The notes under the pieces are model-generated. The model worked only from the letters and a program-made list of their open reading frames with translations. It did not search any database and was not told where the DNA came from. A DNA stretch of 64,000 bases from positions 33,268,401-33,332,400 of the forward strand of contig NC_087067.1 in NCBI RefSeq assembly GCF_963678635.1. Direction: 5' to 3'. Each line of letters starts with the position of its first letter. Position 1 is the first letter of the stretch. This DNA is from Symsagittifera roscoffensis. Lineage: Eukaryota; Xenacoelomorpha; Acoela; Convolutidae. Below, one piece after another: positions 20,763 through 32,980 of the stretch. A program made the translations under genes and the position numbers.

Positions 20763-21842
20763 ATGTTGTGCTTTAAATTTCTAAAGAGCAGCGGTTTCAC
20801 TGAGAAGCTGAAACCTCTAGGCATCCTTGTTCCAATAAGAAAGCCAGAACGTGGGAAAACGTCGCATAAACACTACATTTTAGGTCTAAAATTTAAAAAA
20901 CTAGACGCTCTAACCTCCAAAAAAACAGTCTTTTTCGTTAATAGAAATCTGAGCTTTAAACTCCAGACAGGCAGTTTGCATAGTTCAGTACTATTGTCTA
21001 CATTTTCTACCCTTAATTGGAATTTTAACACATTTTTTGAAAGTCAAAATGCTTTGACCTTTAAAATTTTTGTATCATGCAACGTTTGCTGCAAGAGGTG
21101 TGTCAATCTCCTCAGCAAAGCCTTTTCAGACCTTGATGGTCTAGTCAATTGTTTGACTGAACACCGGAGAGACGAGAAAGTTTTCTTGGCGATGGGTAAT
21201 GCAAGATATCACTTACTGGTACATTTAACCTTGACTTACATCGTAATAACGGCTAAGACGAAATTAGGAACTTTGCATGCAATTTGCATAAGAAAAACTT
21301 ATAACTTAGTCAAGACGTGCCTGTTTTCAGAACGTCCTAGAGGTTATAAGGACCACATCAGTATGAATTGCATCTATATTGACCTCAGCAAGCCAAATTT
21401 TGAAAGAAAAGTACGACATGACTACGTTATAGCATTTCCAGAATCAAAACTGTATGTATTAAGCTTAAAAGAAAACGCCATCTTGATCAATTTTAAACTG
21501 TATAATTCATTCCAAATATGCAAACAGTGTAAGTTAGAAATTTTGAACGAAAACTCGAATTTTCAGAGATTTTACCAAATCCGAAAATTTTCGGCTTTGA
21601 CAAAGTCAGAATCTGGCAGTATATACTGCTCTATTTGCATCAATCCCCACAGTAAGGACTTTTCAGTCCTTACTGCCCCAGCTAGAAAGCATGATAGGCA
21701 ACGGGTAGATACGTTGATTTTGGTGGTGGTGATAGTAAAACCCCATCAGGTCTTTACTCATAGAACCCCGAATAACATTATGAAACCGGCTATCTTTAAC
21801 TATTCAAATTCGCATGCAAAATTTTTTCCAACAGACTTATAA
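20763..21842 (+). pseudogene. Two degenerate tandem copies of the LINE endonuclease N-terminus
   Basis: One open frame of 359 codons made of two diverged repeats (about 20763-21311 and 21312-21849) of the region that begins the true endonuclease at about 21850. Shared landmarks: LGILV / CIYID / LGILVD, HDYVIAFPESKLYVLS / HDYVIALQETKLYVLS and LTKSESGSIY / LKESESGSIY. Repeat spacing is ~549 and ~538 bp. Active-site pieces are gone: NCRG reads KSSG or RPRG, and GGDFN is not present in either copy. It stays open despite this decay. Most likely template-switch duplications during reverse transcription; a separate protein is not supported. Confidence 0.7.
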
Positions 21843-23226
21843 TCTAGTCATGACGTGCTTTTATACATTAAACTGTAGAGGTCTAGGTAATCACCTCAAA
21901 CTTCTAGGCATCCTGGTTGACCTGAATAAGCCAAAACATGGGGGGAAATTACATCATGACTACGTTATAGCGTTACAAGAAACAAAATTGTATGTATTAA
22001 GCTCAAAGCATAAGGCCATTTTGACAAGCTATAAATTGAATTATCTAATCCAGCCATGCAGCCAAAATAACTCAGGAGGTTTACTTTTATTATTTCCCAA
22101 TAAATGGAAAATTCAGAGTTTTTACCAAAGCCACATGGCTTTGGCTCTTAAAGAGTCAGAATCTGGCAGCATTTACTGATCTATATATATCAATCCCCTC
22201 AGCAAGGACTACTCAGTCCTTACTGGCCTAGCTAACAAATTAGCCGAGCAACGGAGAGACACATTGATTTTGGTTGGGGGTGATTTTAACTGCCGATCAA
22301 GTTCTGAATTATGCAATCTTGCATTACATCGTAGTGACCGGCGGGTCCAAAGATATCACATAATTTGCAACATTTTCGAATCAATTGGATGCTTTGACCT
22401 TTTCAAGGTCTGGAAAAAAGTGTATCCCACCCATTTTGACCAAAAATCAAAATCCGAATCGCGTCTAGACTACATTTTTAGCAATAAAATTGACGAAATA
22501 ACGACCTTGACTACATTATACACAAATTATAGCGACCATAATGCATTACATGCATGTTTTTCAAATTTTCAAGATTTTATGCATGTAAATGGCCAAAGTT
22601 ACTGGAAATTGAATTATAACGTAGTTAGAGAGCACAATAAGCCTTCAGAACTGGTAGAAACACTCCAGGGGCTGTCTGATGAGTCTCTGAAACTGCCATT
22701 ATCAGGGACATACGACAAATTTAAAGCCAGACTTCGTGACTGGTTGCGTTTTTTATGCATTAATGGCCATAGACAATTGAATAAAAATATCGCCCCCTAC
22801 ATACAAAGTAGTAAGCCTGCAGATATACATTCCATCAATTCAGAGACAACCAGACAGCCCCAGTTAGCCTCTAGACAGGCCAACTGTCCTTACTCTTCTC
22901 TCCGAGATGAGATGGACTTGAGGACCAAATTTAAGTCCATTCGTTGATTTTATTTAGACCTCAACCATGGTGATTCGGGTGCGCTTAAATCACTGCTAAG
23001 TTACTTCAAAGTTAATAAAAGTATTAAGCAAATAAAGCTGAAAAGTGGTGAAATTTCCAATGACATTGATGAAATTTTGAACGAATTCTCGAGCTTTTAC
23101 TCCAATATTTACTATAAAAAAACTGTTGCTGACGCCAACTACGCACCTAGGGAGGAGCTTTTGAATGTTTTTAAGCTGCGGAATTCAAAACGAATAAAGA
23201 AAATTACCAAAATGTTTAATAATTCG
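21841..23226 (+). pseudogene. LINE ORF2 N-terminal part: APE-type endonuclease and linker
   Basis: AP-endonuclease-like domain that nicks the target DNA. Catalytic landmarks are present: LNCRG (about 21868), LQETKL (about 21972), VGGDFN (22273-22290), SRLDYIFSN (about 22459) and SDHNA (22531). The linker runs to EILNEFSSFYSNIYYKK, just before RT. Two in-frame TGA codons (22177-22179 and 22945-22947) interrupt an otherwise continuous frame; the degenerate copy to its left has TGC (Cys) at the position of the first. The fragment ends at the array junction before the first RT motif. Confidence 0.88.
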
Positions 23227-23532
23227 TCAATCATATACCACTTACAGTGGATGTGCGGCTATCATGCCATAGATGGTCATTCAAGGCACCTTGTACACGC
23301 TCCATAGGTTTTGACCAGCTGATTTGGCCATAAAACACATTGGGCCAAAAAAATTCCAAACAATGTCAATTTTCAGTATTTTGTTTGAAATGCATAAATT
23401 ATAACGTGAGCGTGCAAAATTTTACATGGTATAAGAGCATATTTTTACTCTCGCGCGAGGGCGAGTGTTTTAAAACCAATGTGCATAGACATAAGCTAGT
23501 AAGGATATAAATGAAAGCGGAGTAACTCAAAT

Positions 23533-23651
23533 GCCTACGACAATACCATGTTGAATGCACCGGTTCTCGTCCGATCACCGAAGTTAAGCAACATTGGGCC
23601 TGGTTAGTACTTGGATGGGAGACCGCCTGGGAACACCAGGTGTTGTAGGCT
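23533..23651 (+). rRNA. 5S ribosomal RNA, variant C10A
   Basis: First 5S after the LINE. nt 10 is A instead of C (CGACAATACC), shared with the next copy. Confidence 0.96.
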
Positions 23652-24189
23652 TTTATTTAAAGCAAAAGTAATTCTTTTACTTTTATGCGCTGAGAGTTAT
23701 TGCTGTTTAAATTTCGGTGATGTCAAAAAAATAAGCCCAATCGAGCCTGGTGAATTGCGCGAACGGCCATAACTTGCCCAAAAATTTTAAAATTTCCAAA
23801 TTTTATTATTTGGATCACAAGATCATAGTCAAATCTTAGGGGACTGAGAAAATGAACCAATTTCGTCGGTCCAACACAAAGTTATAAGCTTTTGAAATCT
23901 CGGTGATACCAAAAAGTTAAGCCTAATCGAGCGTGGTGCAAAAAATGAAAATTTCAAAATTTTTGTTTTTTTTTTCGTTCAAAGTTCATATTTTTCATCT
24001 TGTTTCATAAATTTGAGCTCAGGACAATTCCAACGAGCCCAAAACGACGTTTGTAGCTCAAGTGTACGTGGAGTAATCATCAGTTGAAAATTTGGGGGGA
24101 CCCGAATTTCGGCCACTTTGGACGAAAATCGGCCTAAAAGCTAACTTTTCAGTTAGTGCAATTTTTTTCTTGCATTTTTCAAGAGAATT

Positions 24190-24286
24190 GGGCTGCCCTC
24201 CTCTGTCGCAGAGTGCATTCAGAGAAAACTTATCAAATAGATTTGAATACTTACCTATTTAATAAGTTTATCACAACAATTAGGCT
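24190..24286 (-). ncRNA. Candidate SL RNA gene, weakened 3' stem
   Basis: Leader end at 24255. The 3' stem arm is GAGGAG, losing one pair; the Sm-like site ends TCTCTGA. Donor and leader normal. Confidence 0.58.
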
Positions 24287-24622
24287 AAAAGCAACTGACA
24301 GTATCCTGGCTGGTATTCAATCATATACCACTTACAGTGGATGTGCGGCTATCATGCCATAGATGGTCATTCAAGGCACCTTGTACACGCTCCATAGGTT
24401 TTGACCAGCTGATTTGGCCATAAAACACATTGGGCCAAAAAAATTCCAAACAATGTCAATTTTCAGTATTTTGTTTGAAATGCATAAATTATAACGTGAG
24501 CGTGCAAAATTTTACATGGTATAAGAGCATATTTTTACTCTGGCGCGAGGGCGAGTGTTTTAAAACCAATGTGCATAGACATAAGCTAGTAAGGATATAA
24601 ATGAAAGCGGAGTAACTCAAAT

Positions 24623-24741
24623 GCCTACGACAATACCATGTTGAATGCACCGGTTCTCGTCCGATCACCGAAGTTAAGCAACATTGGGCCTGGTTAGTAC
24701 TTGGATGGGAGACCGCCTGGGAACACCAGGTGTTGTAGGCT
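24623..24741 (+). rRNA. 5S ribosomal RNA, variant C10A
   Basis: Same C10A change as the copy at 23533. Confidence 0.96.
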
Positions 24742-25470
24742 TTTATTTAAAGCAAAAGTAATTCTTTTAATTTTATGCGCTAAGAGTTATTGCTGTTTAA
24801 AGTTCGGTGATGTCAAAAAGTTAAGCCTAATCGAGCGTGGTGCAAAAATTTTCAATGGGTCAAATTTTGGCCAAAACAAAAAAAAACCGAAAAATTGCTT
24901 TTGCAGTATCAATTTTGTGTACAATCAGCTGCTGATAGGTTAAAAATAATGGAGATAACTTTTGGGGTCTTTGAGTAATAGCCTTTTGAATTTCGGTGAT
25001 GTCAAAAAAATAAGCCCAATCGAGCCTGGTGAATTGCGCGAACGGCCATAACTTGCCCAAAAATTTTAAAGTTTCCAAATTTTATTATTTGGATCACAAG
25101 ATCATAGTCAAATGTTGGGGGACTGAGAAAATGAACCAATTTCGTCGGTCCCACACAAAGTTATAAGCTTTTGAAATCTCGGTGATACCAAAAAGTTAAG
25201 CCTAATCGAGCGTGGTGCAAAAAATGAAATTTTCAAAATTTTTGTTTTTTTTTTTCGTTCAAAGTTCGTTTTTTTCATTTTGTTTCATAAATTTGAGCTC
25301 AGGAAAATTCCAACGAGCCCAAAACGACGTTTGTAGCTCAAGTGTACGTGGAGTAATCATCAGTTGAAAAATTGGGGGGACCCGAATTTCGGCCATTTTG
25401 GACGAAAATCGGCCTAAAAGCTAACTTTTCAGTTAGTGCAATTTTTTTTCTTGCATTTTTCAAGAGAATT

Positions 25471-25567
25471 GGGCTGCCCTCCGCTGTCGCAGAGTGCATT
25501 CAAAGAAAACTTATCAAATAGATTTGAATACTTACCTATTTAATAAGTTTATCACAACAAATAGGCT
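25471..25567 (-). ncRNA. Candidate SL RNA gene
   Basis: Leader end at 25536. Standard form with one substitution near the presumed 5' end (CCTATTTG for CCTAATTG). Confidence 0.63.
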
Positions 25568-25903
25568 AAAAGCAACTGACAGTATCCTGGCTGGTATTCA
25601 ATCATATGCCACTTACAGTGGATGTGCGGCTATCATGCCATAGATGGTCATTCAAGGCACCTTGTACACGCTCCATAGGTTTTGACCAGCTGATTTGGCC
25701 ATAAAACACATTGGGCCAAAAAAATTCCAAACAATGTCAATTTTTAGTATTTTGTTTGAAATGCATAAATTATAACGTGAGCGTGCAAAATTTTACATGG
25801 TATAAGAGCATATTTTTACTCTCGCGCGAGGGCGAGTGTTTTAAAAGTAATGTACATAGACATAAGCTAGTAAGGATATAAATGAAAGCGGAGTAACTCA
25901 AAT

Positions 25904-26022
25904 GCCTACGACCATACCATGTTGAATGCACCGGTTCTCGTCCGATCACCGAAGTTAAGCAACATTGGGCCTGGTTAGTACTTGGGTGAGAGACCGCCTG
26001 GGAACACCAGGTGTTGTAGGCT
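25904..26022 (+). rRNA. 5S ribosomal RNA, variant A83G G86A
   Basis: Two changes in the box C region: GGATGGGAG has become GGGTGAGAG. Because TFIIIA contacts this region, reduced transcription is possible (inference). Confidence 0.93.
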
Positions 26023-26749
26023 TTTATTTAAAGCAAAAGTAATTCTTTTACTTTTATGCGCTAAGAGTTATTGCTGTTTAAAGTTCGGTGATGTCAAAAA
26101 GTTAAGCCTAATCGAGCGTGTTCAAAAATTTTCAATGGGTCAAATTTTGGCCAAACCAAAAGAAAACCGAAAAATTTCTTTTGCAGTATCAATTTTGTGT
26201 ACAATCAGCTGCTGATAGGTCAAAAATACTGGAGATAACTTTTGAGGTTTTTGAGTTATAGCCTTTTGAATTTCGGTGATGTCAAAAAAATAAGCCCAAT
26301 CGAGCCTGGTGAATTGCGCGAACGGCCATAACTTGCCCAAAACTTTTAAAATTTCCAAATTTTATTATTTGGATCACAAGATCATAGTCAAATCTTGGGG
26401 GACTGAGAAAATGAACCAATTTCGTCGGTCCAACACAAAGTTATAAGCTTTTGAAATCTCGGTGATACCAAAAAGTTAAGCCTAATCGAGCGTGGTGCAA
26501 AAAATGAAATTTTCAAAATTTTTTTTTTTTTTTTCATTCAAAGTTCATTTTTTTCATCTCGTTTCATAAATTTGAGCTCAGGACAATTCCAACGAGCCCA
26601 AAACGACATTTGTAGCTCAAGTGTACGTGGAGTAATCATCAGTTGAAAATTTGGGGGGAACCGAATTTCGGCCATTTTGGACGAAAATCGGCCTAAAAGC
26701 TAAATTTTAAGTTAGTGCAATTTATTTTCTTGCATTTTTCAAGAGAATT

Positions 26750-26846
26750 GGGCTGCCCTCCGCTGTCGCAGAGTGCATTCAAAGAAAATTTATCAAATAG
26801 ATTTGAATACTTACCTATTTAATAAGTTTATCACAACAATTAGGCT
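26750..26846 (-). ncRNA. Candidate SL RNA gene
   Basis: Leader end at 26815. Has the block 1 type Sm-like site (AAATTTTCTTTGA). Confidence 0.66.
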
Positions 26847-27181
26847 AAAAGCAACTGATAGTATCCTGGCTGGTATTCAATCATATGCCACTTACAGTGG
26901 ATGTGCGGCTATCATGCCATAGATGGTCATTCAAGGCACCTCGTACACGCTCCATAGGTTTTGACCAGCTGATTTGGCCATAAAACACATTGGGCCAAAA
27001 AAATTCCAAACAATGTCAATTTTCAGTATTTTGTTTGAAATGCATAAATTATAACGTGAGCGTGCCAAAGTTTACATGGTATAAGAGCATATTTTACTCT
27101 CGCGCGAGGGCGAGTGTTTTAAAAGTAATGTACATAGACATAAGCTAGTAAGGATATAAATGAAAGCGGAGTAAATCAAAT

Positions 27182-27300
27182 GCCTACGACCATACCATGT
27201 TGAATGCACCGGTTCTCGTCCGATCACCGAAGTTAAGCAACATTGGGCCTGGTTAGTACTTGGATGGGAGACCGCCTGGGAACACCAGGTGTTGTAGGCT
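27182..27300 (+). rRNA. 5S ribosomal RNA
   Basis: Reads the same as the reference; the flank at -9 has AAATC for AACTC. Confidence 0.98.
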
Positions 27301-28012
27301 TTTATTTAAAGCAAAAGTAATTCTTTTACTTTTATGCGCTAAGAGTTATTGCTGTTTAAAGTTCGGTGATGTCAAAAAGTTAAGCCTAATCGAGCGTGGT
27401 GCAAAAATTTTCAATGGGTCAAATTTTGGCCAAAACAAAAGAAAACCGAAAAATTTCTTTTGCAGTATCAATTTTGTGTACAATCAGCTGCTGATAGGTC
27501 AAAAATAATGGAGATAACTTTTGGGGTCTTTGAGTTATAGCCTTTTGAATTTCGGTGATGTCAAAAAAATAAGCCCAATCGAGCCTGGTGAATTGCGCGA
27601 ACGGCCATAACTTGCCCAAAAATTTTAAAATTTGGATCACAAGATCATAGTCAAATCTTGGGGGACTGAGAAAATGAACCAATTTCGTCGGTCCAACACA
27701 AAGTTATAAGCTTTTGAAATCTCGGTGATACCAAAAAGTTAAGCCTAATCGAGCGTGGGGCAAAAAATGAAATTTTCAAAATTTTTGTTTTTTTTTCCGT
27801 TCAAAGTTCATTTTTTTCATCTTGTTTCATACATTTGAGCTCAGGACAATTCCAACGAGCCCAAAACGACGTTTGTAGCTCAAGTGTACGTGGAGTAATC
27901 ATCAGTTGAAAATTTGGGGGGACCCGAATTTCGGCCATTTTGGACGAAAATCGGCCTAAAAGCTAACTTTTAACTTAGTGCAATTTTTTTTCTTGCATTT
28001 TTCAAGAGAATT

Positions 28013-28109
28013 GGGCTGCCCTCCGCTGTCGCAGAGTGCATTCAAAGAAAACTTATCAAATAGATTTGAATACTTACCTATTTAATAAGTTTATCACAAC
28101 AATTAGGCT
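28013..28109 (-). ncRNA. Candidate SL RNA gene
   Basis: Leader end at 28078; standard right-hand form. Confidence 0.66.
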
Positions 28110-28445
28110 AAAAGCAACTGACAGTATCCTGGCTGGTATTCAATCATATGCCACTTACAGTGGATGTGCGGCTATCATGCCATAGATGGTCATTCAAGGC
28201 ACCTTGTACACGCTCCATAGGTTTTGACCAGCTGATTTGGCCATAAAACACATTGGGCCAAAAAAATTCCAAACAATGTCAATTTTCAGTATTTTGTTTG
28301 AAATGCATAAATTATAACTTGAGCGTGCAAAATTTTACATGGTATAAGAGCATATTTTTACTCTCGCGCGATTGCGAGTGTTTTAAAAGTAATGTACATA
28401 GACATAAGCTAGTAAGGATATAAATGAAAGCGGAGTAACTCAAAT

Positions 28446-28564
28446 GCCTACGACCATACCATGTTGAATGCACCGGTTCTCGTCCGATCACCGAAGTTAA
28501 GCATTATTGGGCCTGGTTAGTACTTGGATGGGAGACCGCCTGGGAACACCAGGTGTTGTAGGCT
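28446..28564 (+). rRNA. 5S ribosomal RNA, variant A59T C60T
   Basis: GCAACATT at nt 56-63 has become GCATTATT, just behind the core of box A; C60 would normally pair in helix II. Confidence 0.93.
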
Positions 28565-29286
28565 TTTATTTAAAGCAAAAGTATTTCTTTTACTTTTATG
28601 CGCTAAGAGTTATTGCTGTTTAAAGTTCGGTGATGTCAAAAAGTAAAGCCTAATCGAGCGTGGTGCAAAAATTTTCAATGGGTCAAATTTTGGCCAAAAC
28701 AAAAGAAAACCGAAAAATTTCTTTTGCAGTATCAATTTTGTGTACAATCAGCTGCTGATAGGTCAAAAATAATGGAGATAACTTTTGGGGTCTTTGAGTT
28801 ATAGCCTTTTGAATTTCGGTGATGTCAAAAAAATAAGCCCAATCGAGCCTGGTGAATTGCGCGAACGGCCATAACTTGCCCAAAAATTTTAAAATTTCCA
28901 AATTTTATTATTTGGATCACAAGATCATAGTCAAATCTTGGGGGACTGAGAAAATGAACGAATTTCGTCGGTCCAACACAAAGTTATAAGCTTTTGAAAT
29001 CTCGGTGATACCAAAAAGTTAAGCCTAATCGAGCGTGGTGCAAAAAATGAAATTTTCAAAATTTTTGTTTTTTTTTCGTTCAAAGTTCATTTTTTTCATC
29101 TTGTTTCATACATTTGAGCTCAGGACAATTCCAACGAGCCCAAAACGACGTTTGTAGCTCAAGTGTACGTGGAGTAATCATCAGTTGAAAATTTGGGGGG
29201 ACCCGAATTTCGGCCATTTTGGACGAAAATCGGCCTAAAAGCTAACTTTTCAGTTAGTGCAATTTTTTTTCTTGCATTTTTTAAGA

Positions 29287-29360
29287 GTGCATTCAAAGAA
29301 AACTTATCAAATAGATTTGAATACTTACCTATTTAATAAGTTTACCACAACAATTAGGCT
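29287..29360 (-). pseudogene. SL RNA gene lacking the 3' hairpin
   Basis: Leader end at 29329. About 28 nt holding the whole 3' hairpin are missing: the spacer reads TTAAGAGTGCATTC straight through. Donor, hairpin II and Sm-like site remain; the leader has one change (GTAAAC for ATAAAC). Without the stem an SL snRNP is unlikely to be stable. Confidence 0.62.
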
Positions 29361-29696
29361 AAAAGCAACTGACAGTATCCTGGCTGGTATTCAATCATAT
29401 GCCACTTACAGTGGATGTGCGGCTATCATGCCATAGATAATCATTCAAGGCACCTTGTACACGCTCCATAGGTTTTGACCAGCTGATTTGGCCATAAAAC
29501 ACATTGGGCCAAAAAAATTCCAAACAATGTCAATTTTCAGTATTTTGTTTGAAATGCATAAATTATAACGTGAGCGTGCAAAATTTTACATGGTATAAGA
29601 GCATATTTTTACTCTCGCGCGAGGGCGAGTGTTTTAAAAGTAATGTACATAGACATAAGCTAGTAAGGATATAAATGAAAGCGGAGTAACTCAAAT

Positions 29697-29815
29697 GCCT
29701 ACGACCATACCATGTTGAATGCACCGGTTCTCGTCCGATCACCGAAGTTAAGCAACATTGGGCCTGGTTAATACTTGGATGGGAGACCGCCTGGGAACAC
29801 CAGGTGTTGTAGGCT
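29697..29815 (+). rRNA. 5S ribosomal RNA, variant G75A
   Basis: Single change in the box C / loop E region: GTTAGTACTT has become GTTAATACTT. Confidence 0.95.
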
Positions 29816-30543
29816 TTTATTTAAAGCAAAAGTAATTCTTTTACTTTTATGCGCTAAGAGTTATTGCTGTTTAAAGTTCGGTGATGTCAAAAAGTTAAGC
29901 CTAATCGAGCGTGGTGCAAAAATTTTCAATGGGTCAAATTTTGGTCAAAACAAAAGAAAACCGAAAAATTTCTTTTGCAGTATCAATTTTGTGTACAATC
30001 AGCTGCTGACAAGTCAAAAATAATGGAGATAATTTTTGGGGTCTTTGAGTTATAGCCTTTTGAATTTCGGTGATGTCAAAAAAATAAGCCCAATCGAGCC
30101 TGGTGAATTACGCGAACGGCCATAACTTGCCCAAAAATTTTAAAATTTCCAAATTTTATTATTTGGATCACAAGATCATAGTCAAATCTTGGGGGACTGA
30201 GAAAATGAACCAATTTCGTCGGTCCAACACAAAGTTATAAGCTTTTGAAATCTCGGTGATACCAAAAAGTTAAGCCTAATCGAGCGTGGTGCATAAAATG
30301 AAATTTTCAAATCTTTTGTTTTTTTTTTCGTTCAAAGTTCATTTTTTTCATCTTGTTTCATACATTTGAGCTCAGGACAATTCCAACGAGCCCAAAACGA
30401 CGTTTGTAGCTCAAGTGTACGTGGAGTAATCATCAGTTGAAAATTTGGGGGGACCCGAATTTCGGCCATTTTGGACGAAAATCGGCCTACAAGCTAACTT
30501 TTAAGTTAGTGCAATTTTTTTTCTTGCATTTTTCAAGAGAAGT

Positions 30544-30640
30544 GGGCTGCCATCCGCTGTCGCAGAGTGCATTCAAAGAAAACTTATCATATAGATTTGA
30601 ATACTTACCTATTTAATAAGTTTATCACAACAATTAGGCT
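30544..30640 (-). ncRNA. Candidate SL RNA gene
   Basis: Leader end at 30609. Hairpin II has one mismatch (ATATGA arm); the 3' core stem is intact but its flank reads GATGGCA. Confidence 0.6.
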
Positions 30641-30976
30641 AAAAGCAACTGACAGTATCCTGGCTGGTATTCAATCATATGCCACTTACAGTGGATGTGC
30701 GGCTATCATGCCATAGATGGTCATTCGAGGCACCTTGTACACGCTCCATAGGTTTTGACCAGCTGATTTGGCCATAAAACACATTGGGCCAAAAAAATTC
30801 CAAACAATGTCAATTTTCAGTAATTTGTTTCAAATGCATAAATTATAACGTGAGCGTGCAAAATTTTACATGGTATAAGAGCATATTTTTACTCTCGCGC
30901 GAGGGCGAGTGTTTTGAAAGTAATGTACATAGACATAAGCTAGTAAGGATATAAATGAAAGCGGAGTAACTCAAAT

Positions 30977-31095
30977 GCCGACGACCATACCATGTTGAAT
31001 GCACCGGTTCTCGTCCGATCACCGAAGTTAAGCAACATTGGGCCTGGTTAGTACTTGGATGGGAGACCGCCTGGGAACACCAGGTATTGTAGGCT
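30977..31095 (+). rRNA. 5S ribosomal RNA, variant T4G G110A
   Basis: Helix I pair 4-115 is broken (GCCGAC), and GGTGTTG has become GGTATTG. Confidence 0.93.
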
Positions 31096-31818
31096 TTTAT
31101 TTAAAGCAAAAGTAATTCTTTTACTTTTATGCGCTAAGAGTTATTGCTGTTTAAATTTCGGTGATGTCAAAAAGTTAAGCCTAATCGAGCGTGGTGCAAA
31201 AATTTTCAATGGGTCAAATTTTGGCCAAAACAAAAGAAAACCAAAAAATTTCTTTTGCAGTATCAATTTTGTGTACAATCAGCTGCTGATAGGTCAAAAA
31301 TAATGGAGATAACTTTTGGGGTCTTTGAGTTATAGCCTTTTGAATTTCGGTGATGTCAAAAAAATAAGCCCAATCGAGCCTGGTGAATTGCGCGAACGGC
31401 CATAACTTGCCCAAAAATTTTAAAATTTCCAAATTTTATTATTTGGATCACAAGATCATAGTCAAATCTTAGGAGACTGAGAAAATGAACCAATTTCGTC
31501 GGTCCAACACAAAGTTATAAGCTTTTGAAATCTCGGTGATACCAAAAAGTTAAGCCTAATCGAGCGTGGTGCAAAAAATGAAATTTTCAAAATTTTTGTT
31601 TTTTTTTCGTTCAAAGTTCATTTTTTTTCATCTTGTTTCATAAATTTGAGCTCAGGACAATTCCAACGAGCCCAAAACGACGTTTGTAGCTCAAGTGTAC
31701 GTGGAGTAATCATCAGTTGAAAATTTGGGGGGACCCGAATTTCGGCCATTTTGGACGAAAATCGGCCTAAAAGCTAACTTTTAAGTTAGTGCAATTTTTT
31801 TTCTTGCATTTTTCAAGA

Positions 31819-31892
31819 GTGCATTCAAAGAAAACTTATCAAATAGATTTGAATACTTACCTATTTAATAAGTTTATTACAACAATTAGGCT
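31819..31892 (-). pseudogene. SL RNA gene lacking the 3' hairpin
   Basis: Leader end at 31861. Same ~28-nt loss as at 29287, here reading TTCAAGAGTGCATTC. The leader has GTAATAAAC for GTGATAAAC. Confidence 0.62.
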
Positions 31893-32227
31893 AAAAGCAA
31901 CTGACAGTATCCTGGCTGGTATTCAATCATATGCCACTTACAGTGGATGTGCGGCTATCATGCCATAGATGGTCATTCAAGGCACCTTGTACACGCTCCA
32001 TAGGTTTTGACCAGCTGATTTGGCCATAAAACACATTGGGCCAAAAAAATTCCAAACAATGCCAATTTTCAGTATTTTGTTTGAAATGCATAAATTATAA
32101 CGTGAGCGTGCAAAATTTTACATGGTATAAGAGCATATTTTACTCTCGCGCGAGGGCGAGTGTTTTAAAAGTAATGTACATAGACATAAGCTAGTAAGGA
32201 TATAAATGAAAGCGGAGTAACTCAAAT

Positions 32228-32346
32228 GCCTACGACCATACCATGTTGAACGCACCGGTTCTCGTCCGATCACCGAAGTTAAGCAACATTGGGCCTGGTT
32301 AGTACTTGGATGGGAGACCGCCTGGGAACACCAGGTGTTGTAGGCT
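32228..32346 (+). rRNA. 5S ribosomal RNA, variant T24C
   Basis: GAATGCACC has become GAACGCACC; the rest matches the reference. Heads a 1089-bp unit. Confidence 0.96.
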
Positions 32347-32883
32347 TTTATTTAAAGCAAAAATAATTCTTTTACTTTTATGCGCTAAGAGTTATTGCTG
32401 TTTAAATTTCGGTGATGTCAAAAAAATAAGCCCAATCGAGCCTGGTGAATTGCGCGAACGGCCATAACTTGCCTAAAAACTTTAAAATTTCGAAATTTTA
32501 TTATTTGGATCACAAGATCATAGTCAAATCTTGGGGGACTGAGAAATTGAACCAATTTCGTCGGTCCAACACAAAGTTATAAGCTTTTGAAATCTCGGTG
32601 ATACCAAAAAGTTAAGCCTAATCGAGCGTGGTGCAAAAAATGAAATTTTCAAAATTTTTGTTTTTTTTTCATCAAAGTTCATTTTTTTCATCTGGTTTCA
32701 TAATTTTGAGCTCAGGACAATTCCAACGAGCCCAAAACGACGTTTGTAGCTCAAGTGTACGTGGAGTAATCATCAGTTGAAAATTTGGGGGGACCCGAAT
32801 TTCGGCCAATTTGGACGAAAATCGGCCTAAAAGCTAACTTTTAAGTTAGTGCAATTTTTTTTCTTGCATTTTTCAAGAGAATT

Positions 32884-32980
32884 GTGCTGCCCTCCGCTGT
32901 CGCAGAGTGCATTCAAAGAAAACTTATCAAATAGATTTGAATACTTACCTATTTAATAAGTTTATCACAACAATTAGGCT
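32884..32980 (-). ncRNA. Candidate SL RNA gene
   Basis: Leader end at 32949. Standard right-hand form; one change outside the stem (GGCAGCACAA). Confidence 0.65.

Larger units (their letters stand above)
18135..23226 (-). mobile_element. LINE (L1/Tx1-like) copy 1, inverted 5' half, inside an SL gene
   Basis: Non-LTR retrotransposon replacing about 30 nt upstream of an SL-like gene. Its 3' end (- strand, ends TTATTTGAA, no long poly-A) sits at 18135. The 3' part (18135-19647) carries the C-terminal half of ORF2 on the - strand. The 5' part (about 19649-23226) carries ORF1 and the ORF2 endonuclease on the + strand. An inverted 5' half is the outcome of twin priming during target-primed reverse transcription. 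The stretch between the end of the inverted part and mid-RT is missing. All frames are broken, so it is dead on its own. Confidence 0.9.

Noticed and set aside
22177-22179. Two in-frame TGA codons in the LINE ORF2, possibly recoded
   Set aside because: Only two cases, in a copy with other frameshifts, and a TAA interrupts the other half; simple nonsense decay is sufficient.
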